Below, one piece after another: positions 12,990-24,160 of a DNA stretch of 64,000 nt (its first letter is position 1; every line of letters begins with the position of its first letter). The notes under the pieces were generated by a model, which was not told the origin of the DNA, searched no databases, and worked only from the letters and a program-made list of their open reading frames with translations. The position numbers and the translations under genes were made by a program. This DNA is from Syncephalis fuscata (Eukaryota > Zoopagomycota > Zoopagomycetes > Zoopagales > Piptocephalidaceae), in contig JAHLTZ010000028.1 of NCBI GenBank assembly GCA_025786725.1, forward strand, positions 248,001 through 312,000, written 5' to 3'.

Positions 12990-13608
12990 ATGGTAAGCAG
13001 TAAACTGTGAATGTTTTGTAGGCTCAATCGATGTTGAATCTGCTCTAGTCCGCTCCACGACCGATGCATAACGCTGGCAAGGCGAGTTCCGATCCTACTA
13101 AGCGCCAAACGGCTTTGACACGTGCGGCTCGGGCCGGTCTTCAGGTAAGTAGACGCGATCGCGAAAACGATTCTGTAGATACTTATACATTACCTTTGTT
13201 GTTAGTTCCCGGTAGGCCGTATTCATCGCTACCTAAAAGGTCGCAGCATGAGCCACCTACGTGTAGGTGCAAGCGCTGCCGTGTATACTGCGGCAATTAT
13301 GGAGTACTTGACCGCTGAAGTACTCGAGTTGGCCGGCAATGCCAGTAAAGATCTTAAGGTAAAGCGTATTACACCGCGTCACCTTCAACTGGCTATTCGT
13401 GGCGATGAAGAGTTGGATTCTTTGATTCGCGCTACCATTGCTGGTGGTGGTGTTATGCCGGTAAGTAAATAGGCGTATAATACATATATACAATATACAC
13501 ACACACATGCTCTGCCTTGACTTATTAACAACTAATGCGCGGCTTTAGTATATTCACAAGAGTCTACTGAACAAGCCCAAGATGAAGAAAGCAGGCGGTA
13601 CCATTTAA
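12990..13608 (+). CDS. HTZ1: Histone variant H2A.Z
   Basis: Replication-independent H2A variant placed in promoter-flanking nucleosomes by SWR1-type remodellers. The product is recognised from [57 protein letters not shown] and the [18 protein letters not shown]-terminus; [11 protein letters not shown] distinguishes H2A.Z from canonical H2A. Exons are 12990-12992, 13049-13144, 13206-13460 and 13549-13608 (137 residues). I place the start codon alone in the first exon: ATG is followed at once by GTAAGC, and a 56-nt intron ending CTCTAG joins it in frame to TCCGCTCCA, giving [13 protein letters not shown] with the usual Met-Ser start. The alternative is initiation at the in-frame ATG at 13064 (131 residues). 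Confidence 0.93.
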
Positions 13609-14073
13609 TTGAATCGTATATGAAAGTAATAAGAAGGAATAGGGTACGCATTATTTTACGTATACTATATTTGCGGCAGATTGTCGTTGGCTACGATCTA
13701 AGATGCAATGGCTGTGAATATCAGCGGTTCATTTATACGTTTTTTCTTTATTATGATGGCTATCTTTTCAGTAATATTCATCAACCATTTGCATGCATTG
13801 CTTGTTGCCACCGGTTTTTGTAAAGCCAACTTAAATACAATGTCAAGTGTTTCTGTGTAAATAATGCAAAGTAACTAAATTTATACCATTTAATATGATG
13901 ATTATGATCGTAGTAGTAGTTAGTAGTTAGTAGTAATAATAATAATAACTGTAATAATAGTAAGATATGTTATTAATAATGATTATGATAATAATAAGAA
14001 CATTAGTAACAACAATAATCATATATAATAATAATAATCATTTACTGTATGACATTCCCCGTTTAAACTTCTA
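13609..14073. other. Intergenic region with AAT-type simple repeats
   Basis: Between the convergent H2A.Z and HPRT genes. 13905-14040 is dominated by TAGTAG and AATAAT repeats. No gene seen. Confidence 0.7.
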
Positions 14074-15007
14074 TTAATTAGGAGCAGCATAAGCTACTTT
14101 GCCATGATCCTAATTGTAGTTAGATTAATAATGGGCTCAATATTACATAAATATTGCATTGTTAACTTACACTAATAATGCAAATGTGATCCAAGTCACG
14201 GAAATACTCATTGTAATCTAAAGCGTATCTAATTGCAACAACAAAAATAATAAAAATTAATGACCAGTTAATTAAATATACAATAGAGCACTACACATAA
14301 ATTACTTACCCAACTACAAAGTTGTCGGGGATAGCAAAGCCAACATAGTCTGGAATGTAGCCATTAGACAGTGGTGTCTTTTTCAATAGTAGACTGGCTA
14401 CACGGATGGACTTTGGCGAGAATTCCTTAAGTTTGTCTAGCAGCTTGACCATGGTACGGCCAGTATCAATGATATCCTCGACAATAAGAACGTTCTACGT
14501 AATAGAATAGAATATGATTAATAAGTAAACAAATTAATAAACAAAATATTCTACCTACCTTGCCTTCAATGTCCTTCAACTCGGTCTCGCTAAGCGACAC
14601 GCGTACATTGCCGGTAGAATGATCATTGCTATAGCTCTTCACCTTAATGAACTCAAGATGAAGTGGCACGGAATGGCCCAAGCCTGTGTTTAGCTTTTTG
14701 ATGCAATTAACCAAATCGGCAAAGAATTGATGGCCACCTTTAAGAACACAACAAACAATCAATGGTCCATCTGAGTCGTCTACAATCAGCTTGGCTAGAC
14801 GCTCAATACGATCCTATTATGTTCAATTCATTTGTTTATTCGTTGGTTTATTGTTTTATTAACTATAGTTGCGATACGCACCATTATAATACCATGGGGA
14901 ATAAGAATGCTTTCTAGATCTTTGCTATAGTGCGGTGGGATCACGAAATGATCCAGAGCATAGCGAAAAGACTCGGAAGTCACGTCAATCCAGTTTGAAG
15001 GATCCAT
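14074..15007 (-). CDS. HPT1: Hypoxanthine-guanine phosphoribosyltransferase
   Basis: Purine salvage enzyme making IMP and GMP from hypoxanthine or guanine and PRPP, in the cytosol. Five exons, 15007-14882, 14813-14559, 14494-14310, 14228-14171 and 14109-14074, give 219 residues, the usual family size. It matches the animal/protist HPRT type: [24 protein letters not shown], the flexible-loop region IKVKSYSND, the PRPP-binding motif [15 protein letters not shown], then [27 protein letters not shown] and [13 protein letters not shown]. An in-frame ATG six codons upstream (15025) is possible, but MDPSNW is preferred. It lies tandem to, and just downstream of, the OPA3-like gene, with a 160-bp gap. 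Confidence 0.95.
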
Positions 15008-15167
15008 AGCAACAGTAACGTACAAGAACAGTGATTACCAAGAAGAAGCGGAGGAAAAGAACCGATGATGCAAAAACTCGTAAAGCAGTGCCCGTTTTTC
15101 TTTTTTTATTAAACTGGTTGTTGTTGTGTAACCGTAAAAATAGAATAGTAATTAAACAAAATAGTAT

Positions 15168-16130
15168 TTATGAAGGTGGTTTAGAATCGCGCAATCCAGG
15201 TCGCTCTTGAACGACAACAGTAACTGGAATTGCTGCTACTGGAGCATTTTCAGTAGCAGTTTTGTTTGTAGGCACTGGCTCTATCGGTGTTTCTGTCGGC
15301 AGTAGAGCAACAGCATTGGATTCAGAGTGCGGCAGATGTCGGCCTAACTTGACACCAAGTCGGTGAAATAGTGAGCCACCCTCAGAAGACGGCGAATGCT
15401 CTTCAATGACTAGAGCATCTTTTAATTGACTATGTAATACTCTTTCAAGTACACGCTGCACATTCTCGCCGTTCTTGCGCAATCCTTCCATCTCCACAAG
15501 TAAAAGTACATTGCGCTCACGCTCCTCCTCTAATGCTAGCTGTAGATCGTCAATGCCTTGTCGCAGCAATACCAATCTATCCTCGATTGCCTGCTGTTTG
15601 GCCTGACCGATACGTTTTGTACTTTTTATAACATTGTGTCAATAATTTAGAACGTAGATTGTCAAGCCATCGCTACTTACCGCGTTGCTTCGAAATAAAT
15701 GACGCCCGCTGCTACAGAAAATAAAAATGCTTCGCTAAGAAAATTGGTACCTGCCTCTATTGCTCTGTTAGGCCATTAGTTTTTTAATAATAATAAGCAT
15801 TAATCTTGGTACGTTACCTAGCGTCGTTTAAAGGTCGTATTGTTTCTTTTTTATAGCCAAGAAACTTCATTTTCAGGTTCAACTCAAACCGATGCATGGC
15901 CTACGCCAACACGAATACCACAGTCAATATGGCGCGTCTTTACCACTTCCTAATTACCTGTGCCATCGAGATGCATGCTGACTTGAATTTAGGATGAGTT
16001 TTGGAGTAACTCTTTATTCGAAGCGCGACTAAAACGATAAAATATTAGACAGCTAAAGCACAAGTCTAATGTGCTTACTCGGCTTTGCGACCGTACGAAT
16101 AAGCAATGTACCGATTTTAAGTGAACTCAT
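15168..16130 (-). CDS. OPA3-like mitochondrial protein
   Basis: OPA3 family proteins are small mitochondrial membrane-associated proteins of poorly defined biochemical role. Five exons: 16130-16079, 16028-15958, 15900-15818, 15764-15681, 15621-15168, totalling 247 residues. The N-terminus MSSLKIGTLLIRTVAKPIA, then KTHPKF and the core MHRFELNLKMKFLGYKKE, TIRPLNDARAIEAGTNFLSE and AGVIYFEATR follow the family order. After this comes a coiled coil (about residues 110-160, DDLQLALEEERERN), the usual OPA3 end, but a 90-residue Pro/Thr/Val-rich tail extends beyond it. Every splice junction falls at a family-consistent point. Identification of the family is secure; the tail's role is unknown. Confidence 0.85.
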
Positions 16131-16632
16131 AGTTAATTAGAAATTGAGAGGAATTAAGGAACAGTGGAATAAGCTACGCGTTGTTGTGTGGAGTTTTTTA
16201 TTGTGAGCTGCAGCAATGTGTCACGATCAAAGGTCGGCGATTTACTCCGATCCGTTAATTATCAACAGCATGGTGCTATTTTAGTCCTCCGATTGTTAGT
16301 TAGAAAATACGTCAATGTGAATCATATTAAAACGCTTTAATATTTATTAGTAATAATAATTTATATAATATTTAATAAATACATATGAATTATTGTTTAA
16401 AACTACTTATACTTTTACATCTGTAGTTTTATATAGTAATAATGGTGTTACTTGTTAAGGTTAAAATAATAAACTAATTTATATTTTATTAAACTATTAA
16501 TACAAATAAACCAATATAAACGATTAATGCTCTATGAAATAACGTTAAATAAATATATGATATAGATATGACGCTACACCGTGCTAAATGCCTTTGTATT
16601 ATTAACAGCGCTTTGTACTGGATTGATCCAAA
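16131..16632. other. Intergenic, no feature seen
   Basis: Promoter side of the OPA3-like gene (16131-16320) followed by about 300 bp of very AT-rich sequence at the 3' end of the membrane-protein gene. Nothing further is recognisable. Confidence 0.6.
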
Positions 16633-17874
16633 TCAAAACGTAGGATGTCTGTTATAGCTCAATGGATCTGCCATTTCTACTACAGCTCTATTATTACTAG
16701 TTATTTTCACTGTGCTGCTAGCTGAAGTAACACCTTGTCGCAATACTTGAGCAAGTGAGTGTTCTCTTATTATATAATTAATGTAAAGCTGACAGCCTGG
16801 ATAAAGAATGCCAAAATAAAATACCAATACAAACACTTGCCATTCGAGTGACATCATACCGCCAGTTCGTTTGTGTATACTGCTGGCAGTGTAGCCAAGT
16901 GTCAGTACTAAAACTGTAAATAGTGCAAAAAATATACGACGAAGACGAACAGCAACGGCTAATTTATCACATTGCTGTTCCTGGACGTATGGTTGGTTAA
17001 CATGATGGCATAACGCACGGTAAACACCATAGCAATAATAGCTATTAACGGTCAACAGTGTCAGCATAGTAATGCACATGGACACGGCCAAAAAGGTGTT
17101 GGATATTGTAGGTGAGCCGGTATTGCCTTGATCTTTATCAATACCAATCCACAAAGCAAGAGACGTATTTGCAACAAACATATAGACGGAGAAGCATATG
17201 CCAGTCCAGAAAAGAATCCGAGTTGATGGTACATAAATCTTAAAGTTGGCTGGTGAAAATCTTGGACTGGTGCAGCTATCTTCAATCCTTAGCCTTAGTG
17301 AATCGTCCTGACTTTTCCTACCTCGATTCCATCTGATTGTCGGCAGCGACTGAGCAGTTGATTCGCGAATTAATGCCGATGGTAAACTCGTAGTGATCCC
17401 CATAGTAAATAATACTTGTGGAAATAAAGTCAGCTCAATAATAATTGTATGGAACGATTCACGAAAGGCCCAACTATTAGGCCAGTCAAGTAAAACAAGT
17501 GTGTATTTTATCAGCCGAAAAACACCAGCTAATAATATAAGTGCCAATAGATTATCCATAGGATTTGGAATCCAGTAACCGTCTAGTTTGCGGAATAGCC
17601 CTTTAGTCAAGTTGTGGCGTTGTCGATAGTAAAGAACGCTACATCCAACTAGTGTAGAGATTAATTCGACAATGGCACAGATCATTAGTGAGTAGAAAAA
17701 GACGGCGCTTTGATCGCAGTCATAAACACCAACATCCGGTTGACATAGCTTATCATCAACAAAAGTTAACATTACTGCTATCTGTAATAGAATTATAGTA
17801 AAAACAATATTAGCTGGTAAATGATGAACAATTGATGGAGTCTGTGCTGAGCATAAGACAGCGACAAGTTGCAT
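16633..17874 (-). CDS. Multi-pass membrane protein of unknown function
   Basis: Uninterrupted 413-residue frame with about eight hydrophobic helices, roughly at residues 22-40, 57-83, 106-128, 141-165, 219-245, 259-288, 315-335 and 347-370. There is a Ser/Arg-rich cytosolic-type loop between the fourth and fifth and a polar C-terminal tail. The count and the loop resemble seven- or eight-helix receptor-like proteins, but no family signature was recognised. The single exon is unusual beside its intron-rich neighbours. The start (MQLVAVLCSAQ) is the first ATG of the frame. A transporter is possible; a G-protein-coupled receptor-like role is only a guess from topology. Confidence 0.7.
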   Translation of the reverse strand: MQLVAVLCSAQTPSIVHHLPANIVFTIILLQIAVMLTFVDDKLCQPDVGVYDCDQSAVFFYSLMICAIVELISTLVGCSVLYYRQRHNLTKGLFRKLDGYWIPNPMDNLLALILLAGVFRLIKYTLVLLDWPNSWAFRESFHTIIIELTLFPQVLFTMGITTSLPSALIRESTAQSLPTIRWNRGRKSQDDSLRLRIEDSCTSPRFSPANFKIYVPSTRILFWTGICFSVYMFVANTSLALWIGIDKDQGNTGSPTISNTFLAVSMCITMLTLLTVNSYYCYGVYRALCHHVNQPYVQEQQCDKLAVAVRLRRIFFALFTVLVLTLGYTASSIHKRTGGMMSLEWQVFVLVFYFGILYPGCQLYINYIIREHSLAQVLRQGVTSASSTVKITSNNRAVVEMADPLSYNRHPTF

Positions 17875-18115
17875 GCTTATGTATGAACGTTATTGTCGCT
17901 GCTAGAGCAGGTATTTCAGGCGTGTGACCCGCCAGATGCAGCAATCTCACGCGGAAACAACGCGGAGTGCATATCATATGTATGAAATGACTTGTGTGCA
18001 AGGCCAATAAATAGACTACTACCCAAGAAATTAAAACCAGTTAAAGCTCTATTAAGCATAGCCAAGATTCTACACTGTCAGCCATCATGATATGTCGATT
18101 TTGTAGTAATTGCAT

Positions 18116-18240
18116 GATTTACTACAATGACATTGTACCTGTATACTACAATTTAAATTCACTTAACGGTTCCTATTCATTTATTTATTTGATCATATGC
18201 CGATACATTTATCAACAATAAAGCAAGTTGATTGTGTAAA
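18116..18240. repeat. Direct repeat, copy 1 (downstream flank of the P450 gene)
   Basis: About 125 bp closely matching 21985-22108 in the same orientation. Shared runs include TATGCCGATACATTTATC and AACAATAAAGCAA. With its partner it brackets the cytochrome P450 gene. Confidence 0.8.
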
Positions 18241-18386
18241 GGGATATGTAATTGCCGGTATTAACAAGATAAAAAGCTATTTATTTAATTCATATAATAT
18301 ATATGTATGTACAACAATATCGCAATACATGCGGTGTCCAAATAGCGTATTACAGTAACTTCCGTTGCTTATTGATAAACAAATGT

Positions 18387-20536
18387 CTAATCTGAGCGCA
18401 ATGTTGCGCGAAGCTTGTAACAACCACCGCGTGGCTGTGAGGTAAAACGAAAGACTGGTCGCATATCGACTTCTTCGCCAGCCGGGACTACAAACTCAAA
18501 TTGACGCACCAATGTTGCCAATAAAAGTCGAAGTTCCATCCACGCAAGACTAAATATATGTGTGTAAACGTACTAGCAAAGACAACAATCTGATGCTATG
18601 TATGTAACCACTTACTTTTGTCCAATACAAGAGCGAGATCCCATGGAAAATGTTATAAACGACTGTCGCATTAATTTCAATTGTTCAGAATCAGCCTCTA
18701 TCCAACGTTCTGGTCGGAATTTGTCCGCATCTTCGCCATAATTTTTTGTTGACCAGTGTATGGTGTAAATAGAGTTACTGATAGTGTACTATATACGCAA
18801 AATAAAATTATTTGATTAGCTGCAGGTTTTTAAAGTTAAATGGCCTAGTACTTACTCCTTCAGGTATATGTACGCCACATAAATCAATACCACCAGGTGG
18901 TGAACTTCTCATACTTCCACCGGCTACTGGACGCATACGCATAACTTCATAAAGCGCAGCATTAAGATAAGGCAAATTCTTGACTTCATCATGTTGAATA
19001 ATGTCTGTGCGATTAGGATAAACTTCTTTGATTTCTTCAAAAAGCTTCTGTGACACTTCTGGATGATCATGTAGCAAATGTAGTGCCCTAATATCAATAC
19101 GATGTTAGTAGAGTAGATAATAGTGATAAATATAGCTTACCAAGTAGTTGTTAATGCTGTGGTATCGCTGCCGCCAATACTAGTCATCGCAATTAGGCTG
19201 TTGGTTAATTATATCATTTCTATGGATTTACATACTTACAGTTGAATAATGGACTCGGCAATAAGCTGCTCAATGTCAAGTTTATCACCGGTCTCGGGAT
19301 CTTCTGATTCAATAAGGCGCATCAGTACATCTTTGCCAGTACCCTCTGGGATATCTTTGTTTTCAGCTTCTAACTCCTTTGCCATACGTTTAAGAATTAC
19401 CCCACGAGTAAACTAGATCAAGCCAGCAACATTAGTTGAATTACTAGTATATTATTAAATCCATATTCGTACTTCAACCAATTGTTTCTCAGACTTAAAA
19501 TATTTTGGAAAAGTCCATCGATTACAAAATCGGCCAAATACTTCTTTCTTTAACATTGGTTAGTAGTTTGACAAATTAATATTATAAATACTTACCATAA
19601 CACCCAAAATAGTTATATCGCCAATCCAATGAATAATTGGATGAGGTTTCTCTTCCGGCTTAACAATTAATGTTTCAAAAGATCCACCAAAGCTTACTGC
19701 GCCAATAACATCCTAATAAAATTAAGATTAGTATGGTGAGATGCTATACTGATCAGCTATCAATTACCAATGTTGTATAGTGGAGCAGCTCCATAACATC
19801 GAATGTTTTTCCTGATTCAGCATATTCATTAATTCTTCTTACGAGATGTTTAAGACCAGCCTCATAAACTAGTGGCTCCATGTCGGATACAGAAGCAAGT
19901 GAAAATACTGGACCAATAGTACGTTTCTATTTTATTTGTTAGCTAAAACTTTGTTTGCCATAGCGCATGAACTAACCAGCTTCCGATGAAAAGCAACATC
20001 TCTATAATGCCATAATAGCCGTCAATACACTGAATGAGCTGTATGTATATACTTACTGTGTAGAGAAAATGTTATCACGATGAAACTGGAAAGATTGATA
20101 TGCATTTGCTTTTACTAATTTAGTTGAAGTGCATATCATTCTAACAGCATCTGGATCGGCAAGAGAAACAGAATTCGGTACTGTGAAACGACTATTAGTT
20201 AATGTAAAGCATTAATTAATATTACTTACGAAGCCAAGAGACACTACCATATTTTTTGTTTAACTCATTATGGTAATTCATTGCGTCACCGTTTACAATA
20301 TGATACATTGCAGTAAATCTTCTCAAGAATCTTAGTCGTGGCCCAGGTATTTTTGATCCTGGTGAAAGAAATTCATCGTATATAATCTAGATACCAGCAA
20401 ATGTGTAAGCTGCTTTTCCACGCTATAATAAATTAATTACCTGACCAGCAATACAGGCACCAATAGTAACTCCAATAAATTGCCAATCAAGCAGACTATC
20501 TTTGAGCGAGCCGATAAGTGTTGATAAGATGGCCAT
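18387..20536 (-). CDS. Cytochrome P450 monooxygenase
   Basis: Haem-thiolate monooxygenase, substrate unknown, probably anchored in the ER by its N-terminal hydrophobic segment. Twelve exons were built: 20536-20441, 20386-20230, 20180-20057, 20001-19977, 19926-19768, 19712-19596, 19547-19473, 19412-19240, 19197-19141, 19087-18856, 18788-18616, 18549-18387; they sum to 516 codons plus stop. Family landmarks appear in order: PGPRLRFL near the start, the oxygen-binding I-helix IGGSDTTALTTTW, the ExxR motif YEVMRMRP, the PERF-like DKFRPERW, and the haem loop FSMGSRSCIGQ with its Cys ligand. The FSMGSRSCIG form and SIYTIHWSTKNYG fit a fungal microsomal P450. It lies alone among intergenic DNA, flanked by a direct repeat, with no biosynthetic partner genes nearby. 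Confidence 0.92.
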
Positions 20537-23500
20537 GTTGACAGTGATAGTGTTTTACTTTGCAGTAAATAGGATAGAAAATGTAAAGAATAAAGGTTAA
20601 GTTGCGTATGAATAGACAATATGAATAATAGCTAATGCGCAGCTTATATACCATGCAGCCTTGAATGTCATTGGCATGGAAAAACTTGTTCACGTGTTGA
20701 GTATTTGCAAACCGGTTTTAAATCCGCAATCCATGCCTTAAGTCACTTGACAAACATTTTAGAAGGTATGATGGTCATATTATCACGGTGCATTGGCCTT
20801 TTGCAGTTTCCATAAACTTATTTAGTATTAGTTGCGATTTGGCATTTAGCTGCATAGGCCATCGGTAATTGAAAATATAATGGCACTATAACTTGTTTTT
20901 ATTCATTTATTTCTATTCACTTAATAATTAATTAATTATTCAGCTCAATTTAATAATAGCTTTATTTATTCAGTTATATTTAATAGTTATTTTATTTTAT
21001 ATAAAACATTCGGTACCGTTATTGCCGAAGGACGTAACCATACGCTATCAAGGCGTGTTGTTATACAAGCAGAGAATATGCGTCATAAAATGGCGGCTAT
21101 TTCCGCAATGCAACGTATGCATTTTTTCCTAATTAATTAATATTGCCAACCTGGGTGCTATTTTTAGATTATAATTATAATTAGTATGCCATTTACAAAA
21201 CACACTGTTCGAAGCCCTTTTCTGTAATTTCGTCATTTTATTGAAGATTCAATCTAGTGAGAAGTATTCAATCTAATGATAGCTAATACTTTGTTCCTGA
21301 TATAAGCTAATATGCGACCTATGGCTTGAAAACAGCTGGATATCAAGCAATATTATAAGACTGAAACCATATTTTATACTTAAATCTAATAATAGCCACT
21401 AAAGTAGTATCATGCACACCATTAATATTTTTTATTAAGATTGTACTGATGCCATCACACTTTATGTTTATCACATTGCTTCTATTTCATCTTTTTAATA
21501 AATCAACGATAAAAACTTAATCAGGCTAATTACCATACTTGACAATCAACTTAATTACGCATAATAGCATCACGTTACATCCACCACATTATCAACGCCG
21601 TGATCACCACACGAATAAACACTTAGTCCTACTGACTTCTAATAATAGTGTTAATTAATTACTATTACCAACAACTTTAATCCTTTGTATGTAACTTTCT
21701 ATCGTTATCAACCATGCACCTTATTGTACAAATACTATTCTATTTATTAAAGTAAGTTTTTGGCATCCTAATCTACCAAAATTGCTAGGTTGGACGACAT
21801 TTTTATTAGATAACTAGTATAAGTTACTTCTATACTTTTGTTATATTCTTTAATAAAAAATTAATAATATTTTATTAGAACTTTAGATAAGTGTATATAA
21901 TACTAACAGCATTATTTATAGTCTATTCAAGACCGATATAAAATAACCATCCGTTTATTATTCAAGTAGAATATTAACAGCGTAGTTTACTACAGTGACA
22001 TTGTACTTGTATACTACAATCTAAATTCACTCAACGGTCCTTATTTGCTTATTTATTTGATCTATATGCCGATACATTTATCAACAATAAAGCAATTAGT
22101 TGTGTAAAAATGATATTTGGGATGCTATGAAATTACGTAAATTAAAATATTAATACTGCAAGTCACTTGATTTTACGAGTTACAATATAGTGCAAAGCAT
22201 TTATTTGCTTAATAAAACATACACAGCTTCTGAGTAGCCACAATAGACATAAATATTGGTCAAAGATCAACCAAACACCATAACAGTGACTACTTTGGAA
22301 AAACATGCGTAGAAAAGAGAACAAGGCACGGACACGGCAACGTCGGACGAATATAGTACTAGCAGCACATCATCACAGGCTCCGGTTTTCAGGCTCAAAA
22401 ACGGCGGAGGACGGCCGGCCGGCAGACATCACACGGACGATTACATACAACTACTCTCAGAGCGTTTGCTTGATTGATTGGCCAGCTAAACAGAAATGGA
22501 CACCAGCGGACGTAGCGGATCGAATCAAAGCAAACGGCACAGACGTGAGATCAGACAGACAGGCGTACAGGCAAATAGACAGACAGACAGACGGTATTTA
22601 AACAGAAACGGTAGTAGTAACGATAGCAGGCAGTAAGGCGTTGGTGTTGTTGCAAGTGCAGTTGTTGTAATTGTTGTTATTCTTGTTGTTGTCAATACAG
22701 GACCGAGCGCTAGGCCGATAGAAAAATAGATAAAAGCGCGACTTCAGTGGGCAAGGCGGCTAGGACAGACGGTGGCAAGATCGCCGGAGGTAGAGGATGT
22801 TGGGAGTAAAAGTAAGATTGCTATATCGTTTGAAAGAAATGGCGGGAAATGGTGGCCATTTTATAGCTACGTCGCTTCACGTAACGGAGTCGTTTACAGC
22901 ACTCTGATACTTACCATTCGTTCATGAATGGCTGAATGAACGACCGAGTGAATGACCACCGACGTGCACTTGGACAAGGCCACGTATGTTTGATGCGAAT
23001 GCCTGACCATTATCGAATAGAGCTTAGAGCTAGGCTCATGTAACCAATCCCAGGACAGGCGTGAATACGATGCGGCCAATTGACCAATCCCGCCTGCAGG
23101 GATGATTATGGCCATTGATCATTGCTGCATCGTTGGGAATACAACGTTGACGAATGCAGCCATACATGAGACGTGTTACCGTTCACATCGTTGGTCAGAT
23201 GATCTATCCATCTTGTTTGTCGATGGGGCCAGTTCTTCCCCAAAAATGACTGATTACCAAAACTGCGCTAGCGTCAATTGTGACGGCGAATCGCCCTCCA
23301 CCTAATCTACAATGGCCAGAATTCAGTAGCAACTGAATAAACAGTCCCAAATGTTAGGCTGCCATGAGGTTAAGCCTAGCGCCATATAGCAGTCTAGCAT
23401 TAGCCAGCTAACTAGCATGTTTCTTAGAAGGATAGCAATGGACAACTGTTCAAGGAAGTACAGAGCTGGAGGAATACTATTATCCGGTTATAGATATTTG

Positions 23501-24160
23501 TACTATGACAAGCTATACAATGACAAGCTATACAAGGCCAAACAAGAATATACCCGTCAGTAGCCTGCCTTTCTAGTCAGTTGATCGGCAAACAGGCCAT
23601 TTGTCTACATCGTATTTGTTTACAAACGTAACGCTACACATCGCCATATCTAGGCCACAGTGGAGTATTTGAACAATACAGCTATGCACACTCTAACTTG
23701 GATGCTATTAATGTCGTTATAAAACAAACCAATTGCATCATTACACGTTCGTGGTACAGAGTCTACGCATTGACATGGTGATTATCAGTGCTATTTAGCA
23801 CTATTGACACAACAATATATTTGAATGTGCGATAGCAATATACTTTATTATTATCATTAAATAAAAGTATTCAAATAATAGTATAATAGCTATTGGCAAC
23901 GATAAAACAATTAATTATAGTGACCACGTACTAATTCGTATTATTACCACCTAAATTAGTAACCATCGTATTTGACACGTTGTATAATAACATTTGTTTA
24001 CACATGGATACAAACGATTTGATATGAAATATGTCTAGTTATAGATTTTATTAGCAGCCGAGTTACAATGAATGAATAAATCATACCATCAGCTATTAAC
24101 AACATTTTAGATATGCGTGGTAATTGATTAATTATTATATATAAATTATGTTATAACTTG
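20537..24160. other. Intergenic region with a G/C-richer island
   Basis: 20.5-22.2 kb is AT-rich without a gene; one short coding-like frame at about 21005-21130 was not recognised. From about 22290 to 23340 the base composition becomes noticeably more G/C-rich, with a GACA microsatellite near 22550-22595 and a 98-codon frame at 22305-22601 rich in Arg and Asp that matches nothing I know. The rest, to 24160, is AT-rich. Confidence 0.5.
21985..22108. repeat. Direct repeat, copy 2 (upstream flank of the P450 gene)
   Basis: Same-orientation match to 18116-18240, differing by scattered substitutions and small indels. It lies about 1.4 kb upstream of the P450 start. Confidence 0.8.

Noticed and set aside
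21005-21130. Short coding-like frame containing GTVIAEGRNHTLSRR
   Set aside because: Too short and not recognisable; could be a decayed exon but nothing supports it.
22305-22601. 98-residue Arg/Asp-rich protein
   Set aside because: No recognisable motif, overlaps a GACA microsatellite, and lies in a composition-shifted island; kept only as a note.
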